DNA from: Thiomonas bhubaneswarensis | GTDB lineage: Bacteria > Pseudomonadota > Gammaproteobacteria > Burkholderiales > Burkholderiaceae_C | Reading direction: 5' to 3' | Assembly: GCF_001418255.1 (NCBI RefSeq) | Contig: NZ_LIPV01000001.1 | Coordinates: 350,607 to 414,606, forward strand | DNA length: 64,000 bases | Shown here: piece by piece, positions 26,879-37,429 of the stretch | Numbering within the stretch: position 1 is the first letter of the stretch | Layout of the letters: every line of letters begins with the position of its first letter | The notes under the pieces: model-generated | Database searches by the model: none | Told to the model about the DNA's origin: nothing | The model's input: only the letters and a program-made list of their open reading frames with translations | Position numbers and translations under genes: made by a program

Positions 26879-29097
26879 AGTCTCACTCCCTCCGATTCAT
26901 CTGTGATGTCGGGACGCGCGCCGAAGCGGGTGAACAGCGGCGCACGCAGCCCTCCGGAACAGGCGGTGCGCTGGTAATGGCCTACCGCATCCGCGTCGAA
27001 CGCGGTGGAGCTTGCCTTACCTGGGGGCGAGGCGGCAGGAACCTGGGGCGCAGAAGCGGCCTTGGTTGCCGCTGTGGACGCCGCGCCCGCCGCTGTGGAC
27101 GCCGCACCCGCCGGAGCGGACGCCGCTGGCGCGGGCGGCGGTTTGGCGCCGGGCACATGGGGCACGCCCTCGCGCTCGCCGGCATAGACAAACGACACCG
27201 GCTGCGGCTTGGCCCCGCTGATCTTCTCGATCTCGTCGTCAGTGGGATAGAGGCCGAGCAGGTGATAGTCGAGCGCCTTGCGCGCGATCGGCGCAGCGGC
27301 CATGCCGCCGAAACCCGCGTTTTCCACGATCATGGCCAGGGCGATCACCGGATTCTCGGCGGGGGCATAGACCACATACAGGGCGTGGTCGCGCAGGTGA
27401 TGCGCCACGTCCTTGGCGTCATAGGTCTGGTTTTGCGCTACGGTGAACACCTGGGCGGTGCCGGTCTTGCCGGCGCTGGTGTACTGCGCCCCCTTGAAGG
27501 CCTCCGCCGCCGTGCCGCCGGTCTGGTTCACCCCGATCATGCCGTCATGCACGACCTGCCAGTACGACGGATTCATGTCGATGCGCTCGGCCACCGGCGC
27601 CTGCACCGGGGTGAACCGCCTCGTGGCCATATCCTCCACCGCGCGCACCACGCGGGGCGCGTAGCGCGTGCCGCGGTTGGCCATGGTGGACAAGGCCGTG
27701 GCCATCTGCAAAGGGGTGAAGGTGTTGTAGCCCTGGCCTATCCCCAGGCTGATGGTGTCGCCCGGGTACCAGCGCTGCTGCGCCGGGCTGCGAAACGCCT
27801 TGCGCTTCCACGCCCTGCTCGGCAGCACGCCCTTGGCCTCGCCCAGCAGGTCGATGCCGGTGGCCTGGCCGAAACTGAACTTGCTGGTGTAGCCCGCCAT
27901 GCCGTCCACGCCCCAATCGTGCGCCACCATGTAGAAATACACGTCGCACGACACCTGAATGGCCTTGCGCATGTCGACGATGCCATGCCCGCCGGGCACG
28001 TCGTCGCGGAATCGGTGCCCCGCAAACATGAAATACCCGGGATCGTGGAAACTCCACTGCGCCGTGCGTATGCCCTCGGTCAGCGCGCCCATCGCCAGAT
28101 AGGGCTTGTAAGTCGAGCCGGGCGGGAAGGTGCCGCGCAGCACGCGGTTGAGCAGCGGACGGTCGGGCGAGGTGTTGAGCGCATCCCAGTTGGCCTGGTC
28201 GATGCCGTCGACGAACAGATTGGGATCGAAGGTCGGCATGGAGACGAAGGCCAGCACCTCGCCGTTGCGCGGGTCGATGGCCACGCATGCGCCGCGTCGT
28301 TTGCCATACAGGTCTTCGATGAGCTTCTGCAAGCGAATGTCCACCCCCAGCACCAGGTTCTGGCCGGGCGTGGCGGCCACGGTCTTGATCTTGCGCACCG
28401 GGCGCCCCATGGCGTTGACCTCGACTTCCTCATAGCCGGTGACGCCGTGCAGTTCTTTTTCGTAAGCCTGCTCCACGCCGAGCTTGCCGATGTGGTCGGT
28501 GCCGAGGTAGTTGCTGGCGTCGTCGCTGTCGTCGATGCGCTGCTGCTCGGCCTGGTTGATGCGGCCGATATAGCCCAGCAGATGACAGCCCAGCGCGCCC
28601 AGCGGATAGTTGCGGAACAGCCGCGCCCGCACATTCACCCCCGGAAAGCGAAAACGCTGCGCCACGAAGCGCGCCACCTGATCGTCGGTGAGCTTGTTGA
28701 GAATGGGCAGCGACTGAAATCGCCGCGACTGCCCCAGCAGATTGTTGAAGCGCCGCTCGTCGAAAGGCGTGATGGGCACGATGGCCTTGAGCGCGTCGAT
28801 GGTGCCCTGCAGCGTGCCCTTGACCTTCGACGGCGTGATCTCCAGCGTGTAGGCCGCATAGTTGTTGGCCAGGATGATGCCGTTGCGGTCGAGAATCAGC
28901 CCGCGCTGCGGCGGAATCGGCACCAGCGCGATGCGGTTGTCCTGCGCCTGGGTGGAAAACTGCCGGTGCCGCAACACCTGCAGCCAGAGCCAGCGCCCGA
29001 CGAGCAACGCAAAGCTCAGCACCACCACGCCCGCCGCCAGGATCAGGCGACGGCGAAAGCGAAAAAGCTCGCGTTCGATGTTGCGCAGTTCAGTCAT
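26875..29097 (-). CDS. mrdA: Penicillin-binding protein 2 (elongasome transpeptidase)
   Basis: 740 residues, longer than E. coli PBP2 (633). One N-terminal membrane helix (residues about 18-38), dimerisation/pedestal region, then a transpeptidase domain with SxxK in PPGSTYKPYL, SxD in VSCDVYFY and KTGT in AGKTGTAQV. The C-terminal 90 residues are an Ala/Pro-rich low-complexity tail (PAPAASAPAGAAS) that accounts for the extra length. It crosslinks peptidoglycan with RodA for lateral wall growth. Confidence 0.94.
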   Translation of the reverse strand: MTELRNIERELFRFRRRLILAAGVVVLSFALLVGRWLWLQVLRHRQFSTQAQDNRIALVPIPPQRGLILDRNGIILANNYAAYTLEITPSKVKGTLQGTIDALKAIVPITPFDERRFNNLLGQSRRFQSLPILNKLTDDQVARFVAQRFRFPGVNVRARLFRNYPLGALGCHLLGYIGRINQAEQQRIDDSDDASNYLGTDHIGKLGVEQAYEKELHGVTGYEEVEVNAMGRPVRKIKTVAATPGQNLVLGVDIRLQKLIEDLYGKRRGACVAIDPRNGEVLAFVSMPTFDPNLFVDGIDQANWDALNTSPDRPLLNRVLRGTFPPGSTYKPYLAMGALTEGIRTAQWSFHDPGYFMFAGHRFRDDVPGGHGIVDMRKAIQVSCDVYFYMVAHDWGVDGMAGYTSKFSFGQATGIDLLGEAKGVLPSRAWKRKAFRSPAQQRWYPGDTISLGIGQGYNTFTPLQMATALSTMANRGTRYAPRVVRAVEDMATRRFTPVQAPVAERIDMNPSYWQVVHDGMIGVNQTGGTAAEAFKGAQYTSAGKTGTAQVFTVAQNQTYDAKDVAHHLRDHALYVVYAPAENPVIALAMIVENAGFGGMAAAPIARKALDYHLLGLYPTDDEIEKISGAKPQPVSFVYAGEREGVPHVPGAKPPPAPAASAPAGAASTAAGAASTAATKAASAPQVPAASPPGKASSTAFDADAVGHYQRTACSGGLRAPLFTRFGARPDITDESEGVRL

Positions 29098-29157
29098 TGC
29101 AAGGGCGGTTCAAACAGGGTTGGAGCGACCTCGGCGGGCGAGGTTCAGCACGGCATG

Positions 29158-29736
29158 TCACAACGGACGATTGCGGTCGGAATCCGGCGCGCGGCGTTGC
29201 GGTGCTAGCAACACCCACGACAGCGGCACCCACAGCGCGGCCTGCAGGAACGGCGTCAACAGAAACGTCCAGCCGGGAAAACTGCCGCCCGCCCACATGC
29301 CCACCGCGAGCAGCAGCACCTGCGTGGCGATGAGCAGCGGCAGCAGATGCAGGGCTTGCTGCAGCGGCGGAAACCACAGCAGGCGCCGATGCAGACTGAT
29401 GGCGAAATAACTTAGCACGGTGTAGGCCAGCGCATGCTGCCCCAGCACCGAACCCTGCTGCACATCCACCGCCAGCCCCAGCACGAAAGCCACCGCCATG
29501 CCCACGCGGCGCGGCTGATGCACATTCCAGAACACCAGGGTGAGCGCCACCAGATCGGGCATCCACGCCACACGCCCGAGGGGGAGAAAGTCGATCAGAA
29601 GCGCCGCCAGCAAGCTCAGGGCGATGAACCAGGGCTTGACCGGCAGCAGCAGCACTTCGCGCGCACCGCCGGCGGGCGCCCGCGCTGCGGGCATGGCGGC
29701 CTGATCGGACCGGCGACGACGCGGGAGCAGGGTCAC
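29158..29736 (-). CDS. mreD: Rod-shape determining protein MreD
   Basis: 192-residue inner-membrane protein with five or six hydrophobic segments (LSLLAALLIDFLPLG, MAVAFVLGLAVDVQQGSVLG). The GTG at 29736 overlaps the mreC stop in the sequence GTGA, so it is translationally coupled. The N-terminus carries about 30 extra hydrophilic residues compared with E. coli MreD. It links MreC and MreB to the elongasome. Confidence 0.9.
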   Translation of the reverse strand: MTLLPRRRRSDQAAMPAARAPAGGAREVLLLPVKPWFIALSLLAALLIDFLPLGRVAWMPDLVALTLVFWNVHQPRRVGMAVAFVLGLAVDVQQGSVLGQHALAYTVLSYFAISLHRRLLWFPPLQQALHLLPLLIATQVLLLAVGMWAGGSFPGWTFLLTPFLQAALWVPLSWVLLAPQRRAPDSDRNRPL

Positions 29737-30695
29737 TTGCCCCCCACCTCACGCGAGGCCGACGCCGCAGGCATGGCCGAGGCTGCGGCGGCGGGCTTCG
29801 CCTGCGACTTGCCTTTGTCGGTCGCGGGTGCGGCCACCAGCGGGGTGAGCGGCTTGAGCACAAGCACATGCCGCCCGCCTTCCACATCGGCAATGGGGGC
29901 GCACATCACCCGGGCGAAGGCAGTGTCGCGCTGGCGCGTCACCGACGTGACCCGCGCCACCCGCAGGCCCGCCGGATAGATGCCGTCGACGCCGCTGGTC
30001 ACCAGCAGATCGCCCACCCGCACGTCCGCGGCGGCGGGCATCCAGCGCAACTCCATGCCGCCCTGGCCCATGCCCGGCTCGCCGTAGAGCACGCCGCGCT
30101 CGCCGGTGCGCTGGTTCTGCACCGGCACCACGGCGTCACGGTCGGTGATGAGGGTGACTTCGGCGCTCCACGGATAGTCGCGCGTCACCTGGCCGAGCAG
30201 GCCGGTCTCGTCGATCACGGGCGAGCCCAGTTCCACGCCTTGCAGGCTGCCCCGGTTGATCTGCACCGCACGACTGAACGGATCGCTGGCCTGCGCGCTG
30301 ATCTGCGCCGCCACCGACTGCGGGGGCTGGCTTTGCTGCAATCGAAGCAGGGCGCGCAAGCGGTTGTTTTCCAGACGCAACTGCGCTTCGAGCTGGGCCT
30401 GCAGCGACAGGGCCACGTTGGCGCGCTGCAGGCGGCCGATCTCTGCCTGCGCCTTGGCCGGTGCTTCGAGATAGTCGCTCAGTTGCCGCACCCCGTTCAC
30501 CGGGGTCTGGGCGATGCGCTGCAGGGGATAGATGACCACCGACAGCCCTTGCCGCAGCATGGGCGTGACCTTGAACCGCACGTCCAGCGCCATCAGCAGC
30601 ACGGCCAGCGCGGCAAACAGCAGCAACCGCGTGAGCGCAGAAGGTCCCTGCCGGAAAAACGGCGGAGGAGAGCGCTCGAGAGTGCCGTAGGCCAT
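29733..30695 (-). CDS. mreC: Rod-shape determining protein MreC
   Basis: 320 residues. A single membrane helix (LTRLLLFAALAVLLMALDVRF) is followed by a coiled coil (residues about 80-120, QLEAQLRLENNRLRALL) and two beta-barrel domains containing ITDRDAVVPVQNQRTGERG and the GDLLVTSGVDGIYPAGL motif. The tail is Ala-rich. The ATG at 30695 fits the usual start. It is a periplasmic scaffold for PBP2. Confidence 0.92.
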   Translation of the reverse strand: MAYGTLERSPPPFFRQGPSALTRLLLFAALAVLLMALDVRFKVTPMLRQGLSVVIYPLQRIAQTPVNGVRQLSDYLEAPAKAQAEIGRLQRANVALSLQAQLEAQLRLENNRLRALLRLQQSQPPQSVAAQISAQASDPFSRAVQINRGSLQGVELGSPVIDETGLLGQVTRDYPWSAEVTLITDRDAVVPVQNQRTGERGVLYGEPGMGQGGMELRWMPAAADVRVGDLLVTSGVDGIYPAGLRVARVTSVTRQRDTAFARVMCAPIADVEGGRHVLVLKPLTPLVAAPATDKGKSQAKPAAAASAMPAASASREVGGK

Positions 30696-30785
30696 GGGGT
30701 TGAGAGAAAACGCAGCGCCAGATCGGCTTGCAACAGAGCCCAAAACGGGGCCGCGCCGCAAGGCGTGCCCCGGAAAAGCCGTCGA

Positions 30786-31844
<1,059 letters not shown>

Positions 31845-32052
31845 CTAGTGCGCGCCAGGCTTTCTGGTGGTGTGTGAATTAAGCAACAAACGGGCTTGAT
31901 TTTTCTGTCAAATCCCGCGCGCCAAATCGGGGCATCATAACCCATGCATGCGCATAAAATGCCGTTTTCCGCATGCTTTCGCGGGGGAACTCCCCTGTTT
32001 TGCCCGCTTGCCGGGTGGCCTGTCATGCGCCCTCCGTGACCGCAGCCCCACC

Positions 32053-32352
32053 ATGTCCCTCACCCTTCCCGATATCGACCGCCTGGCGCAACTCGCCCGG
32101 CTGGACCTGTCCGCCAGCGAACGCGAACACATGCTGACCGACCTGAATGCGTTTTTCGCCGTGGTCGAGCAGATGCGCGCCGTCGACACCGCAGGCGTCA
32201 CCCCGCTGGCCCACCCGCTGTCAGCCGTGCAGGACATGCCCCTGCGCTTGCGCGACGACGTCGTGACCGAGGGCGACATCCGCGAACTGGCGCTGCGCAA
32301 TGCGCCCGACGCGCAGGACGGCCTGTTTCTCGTGCCGAGGGTGGTCGAATGA
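32053..32352 (+). CDS. gatC: Asp-tRNA(Asn)/Glu-tRNA(Gln) amidotransferase subunit C
   Basis: 99-residue GatC. The typical opening [19 protein letters not shown] and the centre [22 protein letters not shown] are visible. It stabilises the GatAB complex that converts misacylated Glu-tRNA(Gln) and Asp-tRNA(Asn). The stop overlaps gatA by four bases. Confidence 0.93.
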   Translation: MSLTLPDIDRLAQLARLDLSASEREHMLTDLNAFFAVVEQMRAVDTAGVTPLAHPLSAVQDMPLRLRDDVVTEGDIRELALRNAPDAQDGLFLVPRVVE

Positions 32353-33863
32353 GCGCCGCAGATCTCTCCTGCGCCGACCTGCGCACCCAGTCGGCAGCAC
32401 TGGCCGCCCGCCAGGTCTCCAGCGTCGAACTCACCCGCGCGGCCTTGGCCCGCATCGAAGCCCATGCCGATCTGGGCGCCTTCCTGCACGTCGATGCCGA
32501 GGGCGCGCTGCAGGCTGCACAAGCCGCCGACGCCGCCCGCGCCGCGGGCGACACCCGGCCGCTGCTGGGCGTGCCCGTGGCGCACAAAGACGTGTTCGTC
32601 ACCCGCAACATGCCTTCCACCGCCGGGTCGCGCATGCTCGCCGGTTATGTCAGCCCGTTCGATGCCACCGTGGTGGCGCGGCTGGGCGCAGGGGCCGACG
32701 ACTTTGCGGGGGCCGACATGGTCACCCTGGGCAAGACCAATATGGACGAATTCGCCATGGGCTCGTCCAACGAGAACTCGGCCTACAAGCCGGTGCGCAA
32801 CCCCTGGGACTCTGCGGCCATCCCCGGCGGCTCGTCGGGCGGCTCGGCCGCGGCGGTGGCCGCGCGGCTGGTGGCCGCTGCCACCGGCACCGACACCGGT
32901 GGCTCGATCCGCCAGCCTGCGGCCATGTGCGGCATCACGGGCATCAAGCCGACCTACGGCCTGTGCTCACGCTTTGGGATGATCGCCTTCGCTTCCAGCC
33001 TCGACCAGGCCGGGCCGATGGCGCAGACTGCATGGGACTGCGCCGCCCTGCTCACGGCGATGACCGGCTTCGATCCGCGCGACGCCACCAGCGTGCAGCG
33101 CCCCGTGCCCGACTATGTCGCCGCACTGGGTGAACCCCTGCCCGGCGCCACCGCCGCGAAGCCGCTCGCGGGGCTGCGCATCGGCCTGCCGAGCGAGTAT
33201 TTCGGCGAAGGTCTGGCCGCCGAGGTCGAAGCCACCGTGCGCGCCGCTTTGCGGGAACTCGAACGCCTGGGCGCCAAGCTGGTGGATGTCTCGCTGCCGC
33301 TGACCCAGCTTTCCATTCCGGCCTACTACATCATCGCCCCGGCCGAGGCCAGTTCCAACCTGAGCCGCTTCGACGGCGTGCGCTTCGGCCATCGCGCGGC
33401 GCAGTACAAAGACCTGGCCGAGATGTACGGCAGGAGCCGCGCCGAGGGCTTCGGCCCCGAGGTCAAGCGCCGCATCATGATCGGCGCCTATGTGCTGTCG
33501 CACGGCTATTACGACGCCTACTACCTGCAGGCGCAAAAAATCCGCCGCCTCATCGCCGACGACTTCGCCCGCGCCTTCACCCAGTGCGACGTGATCGCGG
33601 GGCCGGTGTCGCCGACCGTGGCGTGGAACCTGGGCGACAAGGCCGACCCGCTGGCCAATTACCTGGCCGACATCTACACCCTCTCTGCAAGTCTGGCCGG
33701 CCTCCCCGGCATGAGCGTGCCCGCGGGCTTCGGCGCGGGCATCAACGCGCGCCGCCCCGTCGGCCTGCAACTCATCGGCCCGCATTTCGCCGAAGAGCGC
33801 CTGCTGCAGGTGGCGCATCAGTACCAGCAGGTCACCGACTGGCACCAGCGCAGCCCGGTCTGA
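32349..33863 (+). CDS. gatA: Asp-tRNA(Asn)/Glu-tRNA(Gln) amidotransferase subunit A
   Basis: 504-residue amidase-signature enzyme. The catalytic Ser-cisSer-Lys triad is seen as VAHKDVF (Lys) and [14 protein letters not shown] with [11 protein letters not shown] (Ser residues). It hydrolyses glutamine to provide ammonia for GatB. Start overlaps gatC by four bases. Confidence 0.96.
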   Translation: MSAADLSCADLRTQSAALAARQVSSVELTRAALARIEAHADLGAFLHVDAEGALQAAQAADAARAAGDTRPLLGVPVAHKDVFVTRNMPSTAGSRMLAGYVSPFDATVVARLGAGADDFAGADMVTLGKTNMDEFAMGSSNENSAYKPVRNPWDSAAIPGGSSGGSAAAVAARLVAAATGTDTGGSIRQPAAMCGITGIKPTYGLCSRFGMIAFASSLDQAGPMAQTAWDCAALLTAMTGFDPRDATSVQRPVPDYVAALGEPLPGATAAKPLAGLRIGLPSEYFGEGLAAEVEATVRAALRELERLGAKLVDVSLPLTQLSIPAYYIIAPAEASSNLSRFDGVRFGHRAAQYKDLAEMYGRSRAEGFGPEVKRRIMIGAYVLSHGYYDAYYLQAQKIRRLIADDFARAFTQCDVIAGPVSPTVAWNLGDKADPLANYLADIYTLSASLAGLPGMSVPAGFGAGINARRPVGLQLIGPHFAEERLLQVAHQYQQVTDWHQRSPV

Positions 33864-33871
33864 GCACGGCC

Positions 33872-34510
33872 ATGGATCTGCACACCTGGCTGACCTTCTT
33901 CGCGGCGAGCTGGCTCATCAGCCTCTCGCCGGGCGCGGGTGCGATTTCGTGCATGACCGCGGGCCTGCGCTTCGGCTGGCGTCTGGGGGTTTGGAACATC
34001 CTCGGCCTGCAGCTGGGCATCGCCGCCATTCTGGTGGTGGTCGCTGCCGGGCTGGGCGCGGTTCTGGCTGCGAGCGAAACCGCGTTCAGCATCATCAAGT
34101 GGTTCGGCGTGGCGTATCTGCTGTGGCTGGGCATCCAGCAATGGCGCGCCCCGGCGCACGGAATGGCTGAGGCCGATGGTCATGCCAAGAACACGGAACC
34201 GCCCACCCGCACCCAACTCGTGCTGCGCGGCTTTCTCATCAACGCCAGCAACCCCAAGGGGCTGGTGTTCATGCTCGCCGTGCTGCCGCAGTTCATCAAC
34301 CCGGCCGAGCCGCAGTTGCATCAATACCTGCTGTGCGGGCTGTCGCTGTTCATCACCGATATCGTGGTGATGAACGCCTACACCCTGCTGGCCGCGCGCC
34401 TGCTCGTGACGCTGCGCTCGCCGCAGCACCAGCTCTGGCTGCAGCGCAGTTTCGGCACCCTCTTCATCGGCGCCGCGCTACTGCTCTCGGCGTTTCGCCG
34501 TTCAACGTAA
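33872..34510 (+). CDS. LysE-family amino-acid exporter
   Basis: 212 residues with about six hydrophobic segments and the LysE/RhtB signature [20 protein letters not shown] near the N-terminus, then [21 protein letters not shown]. It probably exports an amino acid or derivative. It starts 8 bases after gatA and ends 11 bases before gatB, so it is inserted within the gatCAB operon. The substrate is not known. Confidence 0.87.
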   Translation: MDLHTWLTFFAASWLISLSPGAGAISCMTAGLRFGWRLGVWNILGLQLGIAAILVVVAAGLGAVLAASETAFSIIKWFGVAYLLWLGIQQWRAPAHGMAEADGHAKNTEPPTRTQLVLRGFLINASNPKGLVFMLAVLPQFINPAEPQLHQYLLCGLSLFITDIVVMNAYTLLAARLLVTLRSPQHQLWLQRSFGTLFIGAALLLSAFRRST

Positions 34511-34521
34511 GGAATCACACC

Positions 34522-35970
34522 ATGTCATGGGAAGTGGTCATCGGGCTGGAAACCCACGTTCAGCTCTCCACCCAGTCCAAGATGTTTTCTAGCGCGTCCA
34601 CCGCGTTCGGCGCCGCGCCCAACACCCAGGCCTGCGCCGTCGATCTGGCGCTGCCCGGCGTGCTGCCGGTGGCCAACCGCGCCGCGGTTGAGCGCGCCAT
34701 TCGTCTGGGTCTGGCCTTGGGCGCCACCATCGCGCCGCGCTCGGTCTTCGCCCGCAAGAACTATTTCTACCCTGATCTGCCCAAGGGCTACCAGATCAGC
34801 CAGTATGAAATTCCCGTGGTGCAGGGCGGGGTGGTCGAGTTTCTGGTGGACGGCAAGCCGCACCGCCTGCGGCTCACCCGCGCCCACCTCGAAGAAGACG
34901 CGGGCAAGTCGCTGCACGAAGCCGGTCTGTTCGACCGCGCAGGCAACGCCGCCAGCGGCATCGACCTCAACCGCGCGGGCACGCCGCTGCTCGAAGTCGT
35001 CACCGAGCCCGACATGCGCAGCGCCCGCGAAGCCGCCGAATACGCCCGCGCGCTGCACGCGCTGGTGGTGTGGCTGGACATCTGCGATGGCAACCTGCAG
35101 GAAGGCTCGTTCCGCTGCGACGCCAACGTCTCGGTGCGCCGCCCAGGCGAGCCGCTGGGCACGCGCTGCGAGATCAAGAACCTCAACAGCTTTCGCTTTC
35201 TCGAAAAGGCCATCGAATTTGAAGTGCGCCGCCAGATCGAGCTCATCGAAGACGGCGGCAAGGTGGTGCAGGAAACCCGGCTGTTCGACCCTGACAAGGG
35301 CGAAACCCGCACCATGCGCACCAAGGAAGACGCGCACGACTACCGCTACTTCCCCGACCCCGACCTGCCGCCGCTGGTCATCTCGCCCGAGTGGATCGAG
35401 CGGGTGCGCGCCACCATGCCCGAGCTTCCCGGCCAGATGGCTGCGCGCTTCGTCGCGGCGCACGGTCTGAGCCTGGATGCCGCCGCGCAGATGACCCAGA
35501 CCCGCGCCCACGCCGCTTACTTCGAGGCCTGCGTGGCCGCGTGCGCCGCGCCCAAACTCGCCGCCAACTGGATCATGGGCGAACTCGCCGCCCAGCTCAA
35601 CCGCGACCAGTGCGACATCGGCGCCAGCCCCGTGAGCGCCGCGCAACTCGCCGCGCTCACCCGCAAGATCGACGACGGCACCCTGTCGAGCAAGACCGCC
35701 AAGGAAGTCTTCGGCGCGCTGTGGGCCGGTGAACAAGGCGGCGATGTCGAGGCCATCATCGACGCGCGCGGCCTGGCCCAGGTCAATGACAGCGCAGCCC
35801 TCCAGGCCGCGGTGGACGCCGTGCTGGCCGCCAACCCGAAGAACGTCGAGGAATACCGCGCCGGCAAGGACAAGGCGCTCAACGCCCTGGTCGGCCAGGT
35901 GATGAAGGCCACGGGCGGCCGCGCCAATCCGCAGCAGGTGGGCGACATGCTGCGACGGGCACTCGGCTGA
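34522..35970 (+). CDS. gatB: Asp-tRNA(Asn)/Glu-tRNA(Gln) amidotransferase subunit B
   Basis: 482-residue GatB. The N-terminal motif [36 protein letters not shown] and the kinase-like core [10 protein letters not shown] are all present, followed by the C-terminal tRNA-binding YqeY-like domain ending [18 protein letters not shown] precedes ATG 34522. It is the kinase and transamidase subunit of GatCAB. Confidence 0.96.
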   Translation: MSWEVVIGLETHVQLSTQSKMFSSASTAFGAAPNTQACAVDLALPGVLPVANRAAVERAIRLGLALGATIAPRSVFARKNYFYPDLPKGYQISQYEIPVVQGGVVEFLVDGKPHRLRLTRAHLEEDAGKSLHEAGLFDRAGNAASGIDLNRAGTPLLEVVTEPDMRSAREAAEYARALHALVVWLDICDGNLQEGSFRCDANVSVRRPGEPLGTRCEIKNLNSFRFLEKAIEFEVRRQIELIEDGGKVVQETRLFDPDKGETRTMRTKEDAHDYRYFPDPDLPPLVISPEWIERVRATMPELPGQMAARFVAAHGLSLDAAAQMTQTRAHAAYFEACVAACAAPKLAANWIMGELAAQLNRDQCDIGASPVSAAQLAALTRKIDDGTLSSKTAKEVFGALWAGEQGGDVEAIIDARGLAQVNDSAALQAAVDAVLAANPKNVEEYRAGKDKALNALVGQVMKATGGRANPQQVGDMLRRALG

Positions 35971-35986
35971 TTGAGGCGGGCCTGCC

Positions 35987-37003
35987 ATGCGTTCGCGCGA
36001 GTTGCTCGACCAGCTGATGGCAGCCATCAATGGCGCGCACGATCTGGAATCGCTTGCCCGCCCACTTCTCTCGATGCTGCAACAGCAAAGCGGGGCCGAA
36101 AGTGTGTATGTGACGCTGATCGACCAGGAAAGCGGGGTGCAGCGCGTGCTGTTCTCGCACAACGGACGCGACACACTCATCCCCGAAGACATCGAGGTAC
36201 CGTGGGATCAGACACTGTGCAAACGCGCGCTGGAGGAGGGCTTGAATCGCCCGGTCGAGGTCGACACCCATTGGCCCGATGCCACGCTGGCGCGGTCGAT
36301 CGGCATCAAGACCTATTTTTCCCAACCCATCTACCGGGGTGACCGCAGCCCCGTGGGCACTCTATGCGCGGCGGACCGGCGCGTGATCGACCTCCCCGAG
36401 GCCACGCAGCGACTGATGCGCATGGCGGCTCTGCTGCTCACGCGCGAGTGGGAACACGAGCGGCTGCTGATCCAACTGCAACGCGAAAACGCCCTGCTGC
36501 AAAACGCAGCTCTGCTCGACCCGCTCACCCTCATCAGCAACCGCCGCGCCTTGATGGACGACCTGACCCGCGTTCTCGACAACGCCAGGCGCCTGGGTGC
36601 CGTGGTGCAACTGGCCTTCATCGACTTGGACGGTTTCAAAGACGTGAATGACCGCCACGGTCATGCCGCCGGCGACGAATTTCTGCGACTGGTCGCGCAG
36701 CGGCTTCAGCAGGGTTTGCGCAAGGGAGACGGCGTCGCACGGTATGGCGGCGACGAGTTCGTCGTGTACGGCATGTGCGGCGGCGAACACCAAGACGGCG
36801 CACGGCAGGCCTGGCAGCAAAGGCTGGAGCAGCTCACCCGCGGCACCTACGCGCTGGGCGAGGTCAGCATCGACTACCCAGGGGCCAGCGTAGGCGTGTC
36901 ATGCTCGAAGCCGGACGATACCGCGCTCACCTTGCTCAAGCGCGCCGACGCGCATATGTACTTTGTGAAGACGTCGCGGCGAAACCGATCCGCGGCAGGT
37001 TGA
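35987..37003 (+). CDS. GAF-GGDEF diguanylate cyclase
   Basis: 338 residues. A GAF sensor domain (about 20-155, including SVYVTLIDQESGVQRVLF and GTLCAADRR) is followed by a helical linker and a GGDEF domain from about 175. The active site is intact, ARYGGDEFVVYG, and the inhibitory RxxD site is present five residues before it (RKGD). So it should make c-di-GMP and be product-inhibited. No membrane segment, thus cytoplasmic. It lies 16 bases after gatB and may be cotranscribed. The GAF ligand is unknown. Confidence 0.88.
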   Translation: MRSRELLDQLMAAINGAHDLESLARPLLSMLQQQSGAESVYVTLIDQESGVQRVLFSHNGRDTLIPEDIEVPWDQTLCKRALEEGLNRPVEVDTHWPDATLARSIGIKTYFSQPIYRGDRSPVGTLCAADRRVIDLPEATQRLMRMAALLLTREWEHERLLIQLQRENALLQNAALLDPLTLISNRRALMDDLTRVLDNARRLGAVVQLAFIDLDGFKDVNDRHGHAAGDEFLRLVAQRLQQGLRKGDGVARYGGDEFVVYGMCGGEHQDGARQAWQQRLEQLTRGTYALGEVSIDYPGASVGVSCSKPDDTALTLLKRADAHMYFVKTSRRNRSAAG

Positions 37004-37075
37004 CTCGAGCCACGAGGCGCTTGCGGTTGCAGATCGCGCCGAACTCCTTCCTGAGTTTGACATCGTGCCGTGCAC

Positions 37076-37372
37076 TCAACTCGATTGCATCTGCGCAGTC
37101 GAGTCGAGCCACTGCGCCGCCGCCTGGGTCAGGATGGCATTCACGCCGCCCTCGACGGTTACGGCGCGGTCGCGCAGGCGTTGCGCCAGATCGGCGGGCA
37201 ACTTGCAGGTGAGTTGCACCAGCTTGGGTACGGCGTCTTTGGGTTTGGCCTCGGCCTTCGCGGCCATGGCTTTGGCGCCCTGGCCGAAGCGCTGCGGGAT
37301 GCTGCCGGACTTCAGCTTGCCGTCGAGTTTCTTGGCAAGGTGTTTTTCAAGATCGGTCTTTTTCATGCTCAT
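37076..37372 (-). CDS. Small basic protein with ribbon-helix-helix-like C-terminus
   Basis: 98 residues. The N-terminal half is Lys/Ala-rich (DLEKHLAKKLDGKLKSG) and the C-terminal half fits an RHH fold: strand VQLTCKLP, helix ADLAQRLRDRAV, turn and helix VNAILTQAAAQWLD. RHH proteins are usually DNA-binding repressors or antitoxins. No toxin partner is adjacent. The ATG at 37372 was chosen over an in-frame ATG two codons later. Located between the diguanylate cyclase (convergent) and ndh (58-base gap). Confidence 0.6.
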   Translation of the reverse strand: MSMKKTDLEKHLAKKLDGKLKSGSIPQRFGQGAKAMAAKAEAKPKDAVPKLVQLTCKLPADLAQRLRDRAVTVEGGVNAILTQAAAQWLDSTAQMQSS

Positions 37373-37429
37373 GGGGCGCCCCCGGTGGTCTGGACGCGCA
37401 TTGTCCACCACCGCAGCCGAGGTGCGCGC

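Noticed and set aside
26977..29208. A plus-strand open frame of about 743 codons.
   Set aside because: It is antisense to mrdA (PBP2), whose catalytic motifs are all present.
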